From positions 3,677,852 through 3,741,851 of the forward strand of contig NZ_NRSW01000001.1 of assembly GCF_002288635.1 (NCBI RefSeq): a DNA stretch of 64,000 nt. Reading direction: 5' to 3'. The stretch is from Mucilaginibacter sp. MD40 (lineage in GTDB: Bacteria; Bacteroidota; Bacteroidia; Sphingobacteriales; Sphingobacteriaceae). Below, in pieces: positions 7,920 through 17,080 of this stretch. The notes below the pieces were generated by a model. That model made no database searches, was not told where the DNA came from, and saw nothing but the letters and a program-made list of their open reading frames with translations. Position 1 is the first letter of the stretch. Each line of letters opens with the position of its first letter. A program made the position numbers and the translations under genes.

Positions 7920-9242
7920 ATGCGTAAGTTTTTTTGTAATCCCCCTATCTTCTTTATCTGCGCAGTGATGTGCCTTTTATACTCCTCATGCAATCGGCCA
8001 CAACCAAATAAATTTTCAAAAGACGGAGTTTACATCAAACATGAAGGAGGCAGGTATCTACTATACCGTAATGGCGAACCATTTTTTGTCAAAGGAGCAT
8101 CCGGTTTTACCAATTTGAAACAACTGCAGGAGGCGGGCGGCAATACCATAAGGGTTTGGGATACCTTAAACCTGGCAAGTATCTTGGATTCGGCACAGGC
8201 TAATCATTTAGCAGTTATAGTGGGTTTACCCTTGCCCCCAAGCGAAAGCATTGATAATTTTTACAACACGCCCAAAGCGGATCTGTACCGCAAAAAAATC
8301 ACAGGTATTGTTGAGCGATTCAAGAATCACCCTGCGCTGCTGGCCTGGTGCCTGGGTAACGAGCTTTCCTTTCCTTACAAGCCAAAATATAATTCGTTTT
8401 ATAAAGTGTTCAATGGCATGGTTGACATGATCCATAAAAAAGATCCCCGGCATCCGGTCACGACGACGATCATGGCCTTCCAGAAGAAAAATATTATCAG
8501 TATTAAGCTGCGCACAAAAATCGACTTTCTCTCCTTCAATATCTTTGGCTCCATCCAAACCTTAAAACAAGACCTCGAAGATTTCAAGTGGTTTTGGGAT
8601 GGTCCCTTTCTATTAACCGAATGGGGCATTGAAGGGCCGTGGATTGCAGAAGATCAGAATGCCTGGGGTGCTTACATTGAAAATACCAGTACTAAAAAAG
8701 CCGAACAATACCTTTCCAATTACCAAAAGTACATGCCGGTTAATAACCCCAGATTTTTAGGTTCAATGGTATTTTACTGGGGACAAAAACAAGAATTAAC
8801 GCCAACATGGTTTAGCCTTTTTGATGAAAACGGCGCTGAAACGGAAGCTGTTAAAGTGATGCAATACATTTGGACGGGTAAAAAATCAACAAAAAAGGTG
8901 CCCATGCTGAGATATATGCTGTTAAATGAAAAAGGCGGAAAAGACAATATTATACTAAAAGCCGATACTGTAACCAAAAGCAGGGTTTATTTTGATAATA
9001 CAGATACCACCTTAACTTTTAAATGGAAAATATTAGAAGAGGATTGGTTTAAGCCAAACGGAATTTTCAGCAATAAAAAGCCAAAGGAAATCAATAACTT
9101 GATTATCAGGCAAAGGGGGGCTGAGCTAAGTTTTAAAGTACCTGATAAAGAAGGGCCTTATCGTATACTGGTATATGTATACAATAAAAGCGGGGCTTTT
9201 GCTACCGCAAACACGCCTTTTTATGTGTTAAAAAAACCATGA
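7920..9242 (+). CDS. Lipoprotein glycoside hydrolase-like TIM-barrel protein
   Basis: A 440-aa protein. The start at 7920 is chosen because it gives a signal peptide with lipobox LYSSC (Cys24), so it is membrane-anchored outside the cytoplasm. An earlier in-frame ATG at 7824 would bury this signal. The barrel contains WCLGNEL with Glu148 as likely acid/base and LLTEWGIEG with Glu234 as likely nucleophile, the clan GH-A pattern of GH2/GH5-like enzymes. The C-terminal 100 residues form a beta-rich domain. It overlaps the next gene by 4 bp (ATGA). Its likely job is trimming or editing the beta-glycan made by the neighbouring synthase, which is an inference from context. Confidence 0.75.
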   Translation: MRKFFCNPPIFFICAVMCLLYSSCNRPQPNKFSKDGVYIKHEGGRYLLYRNGEPFFVKGASGFTNLKQLQEAGGNTIRVWDTLNLASILDSAQANHLAVIVGLPLPPSESIDNFYNTPKADLYRKKITGIVERFKNHPALLAWCLGNELSFPYKPKYNSFYKVFNGMVDMIHKKDPRHPVTTTIMAFQKKNIISIKLRTKIDFLSFNIFGSIQTLKQDLEDFKWFWDGPFLLTEWGIEGPWIAEDQNAWGAYIENTSTKKAEQYLSNYQKYMPVNNPRFLGSMVFYWGQKQELTPTWFSLFDENGAETEAVKVMQYIWTGKKSTKKVPMLRYMLLNEKGGKDNIILKADTVTKSRVYFDNTDTTLTFKWKILEEDWFKPNGIFSNKKPKEINNLIIRQRGAELSFKVPDKEGPYRILVYVYNKSGAFATANTPFYVLKKP

Positions 9243-12142
9243 GCAATAATTTGATCAAAGCACCCACCAGATTACAACTATTCTACTTGAGATCGATGAT
9301 TCTCATCGGTGTATTTTGCATGCTGTTTTTTTTGTACAGCCTGCTCAATAAATCGGTTATTGGCTACAAGCCCCTGTACTGGCTGTTAATATCAACCTTT
9401 ATTTATACGTTTTTTAAGATACTTTATGAGTGGTATCACTATTGGGCTATTTCTGTTCCGGTTAATCCGGATGCAAAAAAAACCTATACCGTTGATATTT
9501 TTACCACCTTTTGTGCCGGCGAGCCCTATGAAATGATCGTGGAAACGCTTACCGCCATCCAGGCGATACGTTACCCTCATGAAACCTTTTTGTGCGACGA
9601 GGCCGATGATCCTTACCTGAAACAAGTATGTAAAGAACTGGGCGTTCATCATGTTACCCGAACGAAAAAAATAAATGCAAAGGCAGGTAACATCAATAAT
9701 GCATTAGCCCAATCATCCGGAGAGCTTTGTGTAATCCTCGATCCCGATCATGTACCTGTACCCGAATTCCTGGATCCTATAGTTGGCCATTTCAACAATC
9801 CTGAGATTGGTTATGTACAAATTGTACAGGCTTATTACAACCAGCATAACGGATGGATAGCTAAGGGAGCGGCCCAACAAACTTATCAGTTTTATGGGCC
9901 AATGATGATGTGCATGAATAGTTACGGAACTGTACAGGCCATAGGGGCCAATTGCACCTTCAGGAGAACCGCTTTGGAATCAATTGGCGGGCATGCTGCC
10001 GGGCTGGCCGAAGACATGCATACAGCCATGCAGCTGCACGCCCGTAAATGGAAATCTGTTTATGTTCCCGCGGTTTTAACAAGAGGTTTGGTACCAGCCA
10101 CTCTATCAGCATATTACAAGCAACAAATTAAATGGTCGAGAGGTGTTTTTGAGCTTTTGGTGACCTCCTACGTAAAGCTTTTTAATAAGTTTAACTGGAG
10201 GCAAAAACTGCACTATGGCCTCTTACCGCTTTTTTACTTATCGGGCTTTGTATTTCTGATCAACTTTGCCATCCCCATTGCTTCCCTTTTCATGGATACT
10301 TTTCCCTTGAGAATGGATTTTTCTGATTTTTTAATCATTAGCACGCCTTTTATCACCGCGGTTATTTTAATCAGGCACTTTGTGCAGCAATGGGTGATGG
10401 AGGATAACGAACGCGGCTTTCATGTGGTGGGTGGGTTATTGCTCATCGGCACATGGTGGGTGTTTATATTAGGCTTCATTTATACCATCATCAGGAAAAA
10501 TGTACCTTATATAGCTACGCCTAAGGATGTAAAAGACGAGAAAAACTTAAAAAATAACCTCCCCAATATTTTTGTACTGGTTTTATCTGTAGCCGCTATT
10601 GTTTACGGTTTGTATAACGATTGGAGCCCTTTTACGCTCTTTATGGCCGCTATCACCAGCCTGAACTGCCTGTTCATGGTATTTATGCTCTTTGCGAGTT
10701 CGGAACTTAAATTCCAGGTATACCTGGATAAACACAAAACGCTCTTTGGCATCATATCACACATAAAAAACTTCAAGAGGCATTTTTGGCTATTCCGAAG
10801 AAAAGTATATGTAGGTGTAAGAAGATTTAGTCTGCTACTCACCATATCTGTGGTTTGTTTTAGCATTTATGCCGCCCGGCATTCAGACGACGAAACAAGT
10901 GATGATATCAAAGGCCGCTTTCAAAATGTTAATTATCCTATTCAACAAAAGCTCAGTTCGGATACTTTATTAATAGATATCACCCAAAACGCCAAGCAAC
11001 AAAAGCAAGCATTAGAAAATCCTTCTTATTTCCAATCGGTTAAAGGGGTTATCTATTCAAAGGGGAACTATTGGTACAAAAACGTAACCCCGCTTACAAA
11101 AAAAAGTATTGTAGCTGATTTTGAAGAGATACGGAAAACGGGAATAAACACCATAAAAGTATACGGCCCTAATATTTACGACCATTCGATATTGGATGCT
11201 GCGGACAAAAAAAATTTGAAAATACATTATAGCTTTTGGCTACCAGGGCCTGCAAGTTTTATAGATAACAATAATAACTTACAGGAACAAGCGGACATTA
11301 TTATTAAAGCTGTAGAAAATAATAAGTTAAACCCCAGCATCACCACGTGGAATTTGGGTAACACTACCTACCAACAACTGGCTCAATTTCTTCAAGGACC
11401 TAAATTATTAAACGCTCAGCAACAGTATATTAATTTCCTTAAATCCCTTGTTAAGAAAATTAAACTGGCAGACCCATCAAGGCCATTAACCATTGACCTG
11501 TTATGCTCCCCCACACTTGGCCAAACCATACGGTTATTACATGAGCAAATACCCGAAATTGATGCTTTTGGCCTTATCATTAATAATAAGGAGGCATTAA
11601 AATTTATAAGACCTGACTTTAATATCCCTTACTTTTTAAGTAGTGCTGATCCTAACACACTAAAAAATACACATCCGCAAGGCGGTATTTTTTACGCCAA
11701 CTGGCAGGATCAGCAAAGCGGCAATGCCATTACCCTCGATGGGCTAAAAGATGTATGGGGCCGAAACAAGCGTTATCTCTATCAAATAAGCAAGGCCTGG
11801 CATGGTTCAATCCCTGCGTATAACTTGCCAACCATAAAAATATTAAAGCCGGCGTTAACCACAACAGCTGGAGCTTACCTGCCTTACAATGCCTTGATAT
11901 ACTTAACCAATAAATGGCATATTGCAGCTTACATAAATACCGATCTGAAATTTGAATGGTACCTGGTTAAAACAGACAGTTGGGGTAACGCTACAGATAT
12001 GAAAAAAGTAGGCGACGGCCCAAAAGTATATATTTCTATTCCGCAAAACAGCGAAAGGTATAGGGTATATCTGATAGCCACTAAAGGCAATAATCAAACC
12101 GGTGATTACACCACGTTAAATACGCCTCTTCAAATTAATTGA
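9239..12142 (+). CDS. Cellulose-synthase-like GT2 fused to a degenerate glycosidase domain
   Basis: A 967-aa protein. Two N-terminal TM helices are followed by a processive GT2 domain. Its motifs are CDEADD (Asp120), the DxD motif DPD (168-170), AED (257-259, in place of TED) and QQIKW (295-299, in place of QxxRW). Several TM helices follow to about residue 550. This is the BcsA/curdlan-synthase architecture, without a visible PilZ domain. After a last TM helix, residues 570-967 are an extracytoplasmic domain resembling the neighbouring GH-A protein. Its acid/base motif reads WNLGNTT instead of GNE, and no nucleophile Glu is evident, so it probably binds glycan without cleaving it. It would polymerise and export a beta-glucan-type polymer; the product is unknown. 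It overlaps the genes on both sides. Confidence 0.8.
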   Translation: MSNNLIKAPTRLQLFYLRSMILIGVFCMLFFLYSLLNKSVIGYKPLYWLLISTFIYTFFKILYEWYHYWAISVPVNPDAKKTYTVDIFTTFCAGEPYEMIVETLTAIQAIRYPHETFLCDEADDPYLKQVCKELGVHHVTRTKKINAKAGNINNALAQSSGELCVILDPDHVPVPEFLDPIVGHFNNPEIGYVQIVQAYYNQHNGWIAKGAAQQTYQFYGPMMMCMNSYGTVQAIGANCTFRRTALESIGGHAAGLAEDMHTAMQLHARKWKSVYVPAVLTRGLVPATLSAYYKQQIKWSRGVFELLVTSYVKLFNKFNWRQKLHYGLLPLFYLSGFVFLINFAIPIASLFMDTFPLRMDFSDFLIISTPFITAVILIRHFVQQWVMEDNERGFHVVGGLLLIGTWWVFILGFIYTIIRKNVPYIATPKDVKDEKNLKNNLPNIFVLVLSVAAIVYGLYNDWSPFTLFMAAITSLNCLFMVFMLFASSELKFQVYLDKHKTLFGIISHIKNFKRHFWLFRRKVYVGVRRFSLLLTISVVCFSIYAARHSDDETSDDIKGRFQNVNYPIQQKLSSDTLLIDITQNAKQQKQALENPSYFQSVKGVIYSKGNYWYKNVTPLTKKSIVADFEEIRKTGINTIKVYGPNIYDHSILDAADKKNLKIHYSFWLPGPASFIDNNNNLQEQADIIIKAVENNKLNPSITTWNLGNTTYQQLAQFLQGPKLLNAQQQYINFLKSLVKKIKLADPSRPLTIDLLCSPTLGQTIRLLHEQIPEIDAFGLIINNKEALKFIRPDFNIPYFLSSADPNTLKNTHPQGGIFYANWQDQQSGNAITLDGLKDVWGRNKRYLYQISKAWHGSIPAYNLPTIKILKPALTTTAGAYLPYNALIYLTNKWHIAAYINTDLKFEWYLVKTDSWGNATDMKKVGDGPKVYISIPQNSERYRVYLIATKGNNQTGDYTTLNTPLQIN

Positions 12143-13827
12143 AATTGAAAAAGAAGAAATCCCTGATAATTTATTTGCTGATCGGTACGGTTTTCCTTGT
12201 ATCGGCATATGGTATGAGGCTATTGTTTAAGAATTATTTTACCAATACCTACTACCAAACCGATGAGCAAATTGTGGGCATATTTGATCCTAATAATTTA
12301 AACAGGATTTTACCTGCTAAACCCATTATTTGCTATGGCGCAGTATTTAAAAGCACGGCACTATGGTCAACCCACGGCAACCTGGAAACGGCATTAAATA
12401 ACCAGGATGTACTTATTACGGTAGAAACCTGGCTTAAAGGAACGGATTACACATCCAACGTTCTAAAAGAAGTAACTAAAGGGCGTTTTGATAAACAGAT
12501 AAGAGAACTGGCGCTTTTGGTTAGCAAAAGCCATCACCAGGTATTTGTTCGCTGGAACCCGGATATGGAAGTGCCAACTGATACTTACCCCTGGCAATTT
12601 AAATCGCCGGAGGATTACATTAATGCTTTCCATTATTTTTCAAAAAAATTGAAGGCTTATGTTCCTAAGGCGCAGATCATATGGGGGCCTTCCGGCTATC
12701 CAGGCGACACTGAGTATTGGCCCGGAAATAAAGCCGTTGACTATGCAAGTATCACTCTCGGTAGCCCGTCTGAACTTTCGGCCCATTTTTACCCGCAGGA
12801 TACTACAGTTGCGGAAATGTTAAGGCACAAACTGCATCGCTTAAGGTTTATTGATAAACCGGTATTGATCATGAGCGGTAACGCTGCAAAATCACACCTG
12901 CCGGATAGTTTGCTAAACCGCCAAAAAAGTTATTACAGCCAATACCGTAACATTATCTACAGCAAAAATAATTATGTAGACAGCGCCCGTATCAAACCAG
13001 TGAGAACTACGCTAAAAATTGGTGTTTTTGACCCCAACAAAAAACTGATTAACCAACCAGGTATTACTGTAGAGCATCTTTTTACAGACTGGGGCGAGGT
13101 GGAACGAGGCGATTTTGAGAAAAAATTCTCTGGGGTTATTAACCGCCATCATGAAGTTATTGTAACTATGGAGCCATGGAAAGATACCAGCAAAACGCCG
13201 GATAAGGCTATGTTGCAAAGCATAATGAAAGGCCGTTATGACCCGGTGATCAAAAAGCTATTTACCATCATTTCCTCCACCCAAACAACTGTTTATTTAA
13301 GATGGATGCACGAGATGGAAATCCCGATCCATCGGTATGCGTGGCAAAGCCAGGACCCGGTTACCTATATAAATGCGTACAGGTATTTTATGCAGTTTGG
13401 CGGCGGTCCCGGAAAAAACGTCAAGAAAGTTTGGGGACCTGCCGGCGACAGGGGCTCTGTTGATTTTTGGCCGGGAGATGATGTGGTTGATTTTATAAGT
13501 ATAGCCATTTATGGTTTACCGGATAAGAATATTACCGACCCGGAAAAACAGGAAGCCTTTAGCACCATTTTTAACAGGAAATTTTTCCGCATGAGGTTTC
13601 TTAGCAAACCTTTATTTATCACGGAATTTGGTGTAAAAGGCCCTGAAGACTTTCAAAATAAATGGCTTGCCAAGGCTGCGCAAACCATTAATGCCAATCC
13701 GCATGTTTTTGGCGCTTGTTACTTCAATTTATATGACAACCCCAAAGCATGGGGAAATATAAAAGCTCCTGACTGGAGTATCACGCCACGGTCTATGGCT
13801 GCGTTTACCAACCTGTTGAAGAAATAA
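12139..13827 (+). CDS. Tandem GH26-like protein, first domain catalytically degenerate
   Basis: A 562-aa protein. The start is TTG at 12139 (or TTG at 12145), overlapping the stop of the synthase gene. An N-terminal TM/signal anchor (residues 8-30) precedes two related TIM-barrel domains. The second domain has RWMHEMEIP (Glu392) and LFITEFGVKG (Glu496), the acid/base and nucleophile blocks of GH26. In the first, the matching sites read RWNPDMEVP and VLIMSGNAA, so both catalytic residues are lost. GH26 members cleave beta-mannan or mixed beta-1,3;1,4-glucans. With the synthase upstream this suggests a product-editing hydrolase carrying a carbohydrate-binding pseudo-enzyme domain. Confidence 0.75.
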   Translation: MKLKKKKSLIIYLLIGTVFLVSAYGMRLLFKNYFTNTYYQTDEQIVGIFDPNNLNRILPAKPIICYGAVFKSTALWSTHGNLETALNNQDVLITVETWLKGTDYTSNVLKEVTKGRFDKQIRELALLVSKSHHQVFVRWNPDMEVPTDTYPWQFKSPEDYINAFHYFSKKLKAYVPKAQIIWGPSGYPGDTEYWPGNKAVDYASITLGSPSELSAHFYPQDTTVAEMLRHKLHRLRFIDKPVLIMSGNAAKSHLPDSLLNRQKSYYSQYRNIIYSKNNYVDSARIKPVRTTLKIGVFDPNKKLINQPGITVEHLFTDWGEVERGDFEKKFSGVINRHHEVIVTMEPWKDTSKTPDKAMLQSIMKGRYDPVIKKLFTIISSTQTTVYLRWMHEMEIPIHRYAWQSQDPVTYINAYRYFMQFGGGPGKNVKKVWGPAGDRGSVDFWPGDDVVDFISIAIYGLPDKNITDPEKQEAFSTIFNRKFFRMRFLSKPLFITEFGVKGPEDFQNKWLAKAAQTINANPHVFGACYFNLYDNPKAWGNIKAPDWSITPRSMAAFTNLLKK

Positions 13828-13844
13828 AACATGTAGGCCTAAGT

Positions 13845-14672
13845 CTATCTAAGCCCCTTAGCCTGCAGAAATTTTATGAGCGCCTCCGGCTGATCGGTTT
13901 GTAAGCCTTTAAAACCCTTACTGATCGCTTTAGGCCATTGCTGGTCTTCGTCTTTACTTTGTATATCAGGCCACACCGGTATCCCTTGCTGGCTGGCCGC
14001 ATTTAATATTTCTTCATTGTAATCCATCCATTCGCCATCTAATAAGGAAGGGACATACTGCTGCACAAATGCTTTAAAACCTGCTGCGTTAACCGCCGAT
14101 TTAGGCAAGCTCAGCATTAGAGGCATATTGGGTGCAATCCGTTTCCACTCCTGCAACTGCGCCAAGCTGTTGATGTATACAATCACCTGGTTTTCCATCT
14201 CATACTGTTTAAGTACTTTCATGGTTTGAGCTACCGATGCGTCTTTAAAATCAATGTAAATATATATCCGGTTTTTACACAGTTTAAGTATTTCCTCAAA
14301 GGTTGGAATCCGGTAAACTCCTTTAACCTGCGAGCCATTACTTTTTATCATCAGCTGCTTCAGATCGGTCAACACCATATCTTTTATTTGCCCCTGCCCG
14401 CTTGTCATGCGGTTTACCGAACCGTCATGCATACTCACTAATACGCTGTCTTTGGTGGTACGGAGATCTATCTCCACGTAATCTGCACCGATGTTAATAG
14501 CTTGCTGATAGGCTTCTAAAGTATTTTCCGGGTAGCTCACATGAGCACCTCTATGAGCTATAACCACAAACGAATGACGTGGCTTAGGTACAGCATTTGG
14601 CTGGGCAATTGTATCAAAAGAAATAACGCATGCAGCGGTAAAGACCAACAGTGTTTTGATATAGAATAGCAT
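13845..14672 (-). CDS. Periplasmic glycerophosphodiester phosphodiesterase
   Basis: A 275-aa protein with a Sec signal peptide (about 1-23, cut after TIAQ) and a complete GDPD catalytic domain: HRG (40-42), PENT (48-51), EID (67-69) and HD (82-83), then IYIDFKD and LLDGEW blocks. It hydrolyses glycerophosphodiesters such as glycerophosphocholine to sn-glycerol 3-phosphate and an alcohol, using a divalent metal. It is convergent with the GH26-like gene, 17 bp away, and divergent from the exopolysaccharide locus, with a 20-bp palindrome in between. Confidence 0.88.
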   Translation of the reverse strand: MLFYIKTLLVFTAACVISFDTIAQPNAVPKPRHSFVVIAHRGAHVSYPENTLEAYQQAINIGADYVEIDLRTTKDSVLVSMHDGSVNRMTSGQGQIKDMVLTDLKQLMIKSNGSQVKGVYRIPTFEEILKLCKNRIYIYIDFKDASVAQTMKVLKQYEMENQVIVYINSLAQLQEWKRIAPNMPLMLSLPKSAVNAAGFKAFVQQYVPSLLDGEWMDYNEEILNAASQQGIPVWPDIQSKDEDQQWPKAISKGFKGLQTDQPEALIKFLQAKGLR

Positions 14673-14703
14673 AAATAAAACTTAATAAAAAGCTTCCGAA
14701 AAT

Positions 14704-14723
14704 GCAGGTAATAGATTACCTGC
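14704..14723. promoter_or_regulatory. 20-bp perfect palindrome between divergent genes
   Basis: GCAGGTAAT-ag-ATTACCTGC, with two exact 9-bp arms, lies 31 bp upstream of the phosphodiesterase start and about 200 bp upstream of the exopolysaccharide operon promoter. Symmetry and position fit an operator for a dimeric regulator. The regulator is unknown. Confidence 0.5.
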
Positions 14724-14906
14724 GTGTAAAGCCTGAATTAAGTTCTACTTCAGATGATCCCTCCTTTTTAAACATACCGTAATGTTTCCAGTTTATGAGG
14801 AAGATAAGTGTAATCGATTGCATAGGATATTCTGTGCCGCTATAAAGTCCTGCCGATGTTCTTTTAAATACTTATTTAATTTAGAAGACTATTGGTGTTT
14901 AAATTT

Positions 14907-14914
14907 TACCTTTG
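14907..14914 (+). promoter_or_regulatory. Probable -7 element of the exopolysaccharide operon
   Basis: TACCTTTG matches TAnnTTTG and lies 24 bp before the ATG of the Wzz-like gene. A TTG at 14892-14894 is closer than the usual 19-21 bp, so the upstream element is uncertain. Confidence 0.5.
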
Positions 14915-14937
14915 ACGGATTTAGCAATATTTAAAGT

Positions 14938-16055
14938 ATGCCGGATACTATTAATACTAAAGAAACAACAGATACCAAAAACGAGATTACTTTAAAAGAG
15001 CTTATTTTTAAAGTTAAAGACTGGTGGGAATATTTATGCAGCAAATGGATACGTATTTTAATTTTTAGTGTAATAGGCGCTGTACTTGGTTTTACTTATG
15101 CACTCTTTCAAAAACCTCTTTATACAGCAACAACCACCTTTGTATTAGAAGCCGGAGAATCCGGAGGCAGGCTTAGTCAATACGCTGGTTTAGCTTCTAT
15201 GGTTGGAGTTGATTTGGGGGGGCAGGACGGCGGCATTTTTCAGGGAGACAATATTATTGAGTTATATAAATCCCGAAAAATGCTAGAAAAAACGTTATTA
15301 ACCTCTGTAGTTATAAATAATAAACGCCAAACGTTAATGCAATACTACATTGAATTTAATAAGTTGAAAAAAACTGGGCAGAAAAGCCACAATTACTTGC
15401 TGTAAATTTTAATGACACAAACAAAACATCAACAAATGAGTTTACAACAAACTCTATGTTCAGGCTTAAGGATAGTGTTTTAGGAAAAACCGTTGATGAT
15501 ATCAGAAAAAACTGTCTTAGTGTTGATAAACCTGATAAAAAGTTAAGTATTATAAAGGTAGATGTTAAAACTATCGATGAAAATTTTTCAAAGATATTTA
15601 ATGAGGAACTAGTAAAAAACGTAAACAATTTCTACATACAAACTAAAACACAGAAATCATTAACTAATGTTAAAATTTTACAGCGTAAGGTGGACTCTGT
15701 TAGAAACGTAATGAATGGTGCCATTTATTCGGCAACAGCAGCTATAGATGCTACACCAAACTTGAACCCAACAAAACAAGTGCAAAGGATTGTACCCAGC
15801 CAAAAGGCTCAATTCTCTGCTGAAACTAATAAAGCTATGCTGAGTAACCTTATACAAAGCCTGGAACTAGGCAAAATTGGCTTATTGAAAGAAACCCCAC
15901 TCATACAAACGGTAGATATACCGGTTTATCCGCTGAAAAAAGAAAAATTTGGCAAATTAAAAGGTCTTGTTTTAGGGGGAATGCTGTTAATGTTTTTTAC
16001 CTGTATGTTTTTTATACTTAAAAGGCTTTTCATTCTTACAATAAATGAGAGCTAA
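14938..16055 (+). pseudogene. Wzz-like chain-length determinant, frameshifted
   Basis: The first frame (to 15405) has an N-terminal cytoplasmic tail, a TM helix (about 41-60) and the PLYTATTTFVLE block of polysaccharide co-polymerases. It breaks at the A7 run 15367-15373. Restoring one A gives KKNWAEKPQLL and joins without gap to the second frame, which ends at 16055. That part holds the long coiled periplasmic region, a Pro-rich DIPVYPLKKEK segment and a second TM helix (LVLGGMLLMFFTCMFFIL). The rebuilt protein is about 372 aa, normal for the Wzz family without a tyrosine kinase domain. It sets polymer length in Wzx/Wzy systems. One missing base is the simplest explanation, so the gene may be functional. 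Confidence 0.8.
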
Positions 16056-16111
16056 TAAAAAGTCTTATCATCGCCATATCTTTTTCTGCTAATAGGCAGT
16101 TATACTCTACA

Positions 16112-17080
16112 ATGAAAATAAATTTTATATCCTTTTTAGATCCAACCGTATATTCTGGCGGCGGTGAGATGATAACAAAAGCGCTAATTGACACCGGCAA
16201 ACAAAGAGGCCATGATATCAAATTATCTTCTGTTCGTCCATACAAATTTGATCTTCACCCAAATCCCGATCTGATCTTCTTAACGGATATTTTCAATAGC
16301 TCTCACTCACTTACTTCATTGGGTGCATGGAGGGGTTTTCCTAAAAATTTCGTATCAAATGCTGTAAAGCATACACCATTTATTCATTTAACAAATGCCT
16401 ACGTTGACATTTGTAACCTTCCATATCTGCCATGCAATGGCAACAGCTGCCCAATTTGCCCGGTAAAAAACAATCTTTCGTTAATAGATAAACTAATTAT
16501 AAAAGACTTTTCCAACAACTGCTTCGCCACTAAAAGTTTGGTAAAGGATCTGTATGAAAACTCGGCACTAAATATTTACTTGTCGCCACTACACAAACAA
16601 GTATCAGAGAACGTATTAAACATAAAAAATAAGGAAAACTTTGTTTTAAAGCCATTAATTGATAAAACGCTTTTTTTCAATGAGGGCTTAACACGTGATA
16701 TAGAGTACCTTTTTGTTGGAATTATTAGCGAGGCAAAAGGCTATTACGAAATGCGTGAGAAATTTAAAGACAAAGACATCCATTTAATTGGAAAAATAGC
16801 GCCCAATATAAAGTTAGACTTCGGCACCCACCATGGGCATGTGAGTTATAGCGAAATACCACGTTATATGAACAGGGCAAAAAATTTTGTTTTTATGCCT
16901 CGTTGGCCCGAACCGCAAGGACGTGTGGTAGTAGAGGCCTCGTTATGTGGCTGCAATGTTATAGGCAACAATAATGTGGGCGCGTTGTCTTTCGATATGG
17001 ACCTCGCTAATCCTGAAAATTTCGCGGGCGCCGAAAATGATTTATGGTTAAAAATAGAACAAATAAAAAATGGGAAATAA
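16112..17080 (+). CDS. GT4-like glycosyltransferase with Cys cluster
   Basis: A 322-aa GT-B-fold protein. The start MKINFISFLDPTVYSGGGE carries the N-terminal Gly-rich acceptor-side loop. The C-terminal half has LFVGIISEAKGYYE and the E-x7-E block EPQGRVVVEAS typical of GT4. A four-Cys segment (residues 102-117, CNLPYLPCNGNSCPIC) is unusual for the family and could bind a metal. It is the first glycosyltransferase of the locus and overlaps the next gene by 11 bp. Confidence 0.78.
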   Translation: MKINFISFLDPTVYSGGGEMITKALIDTGKQRGHDIKLSSVRPYKFDLHPNPDLIFLTDIFNSSHSLTSLGAWRGFPKNFVSNAVKHTPFIHLTNAYVDICNLPYLPCNGNSCPICPVKNNLSLIDKLIIKDFSNNCFATKSLVKDLYENSALNIYLSPLHKQVSENVLNIKNKENFVLKPLIDKTLFFNEGLTRDIEYLFVGIISEAKGYYEMREKFKDKDIHLIGKIAPNIKLDFGTHHGHVSYSEIPRYMNRAKNFVFMPRWPEPQGRVVVEASLCGCNVIGNNNVGALSFDMDLANPENFAGAENDLWLKIEQIKNGK

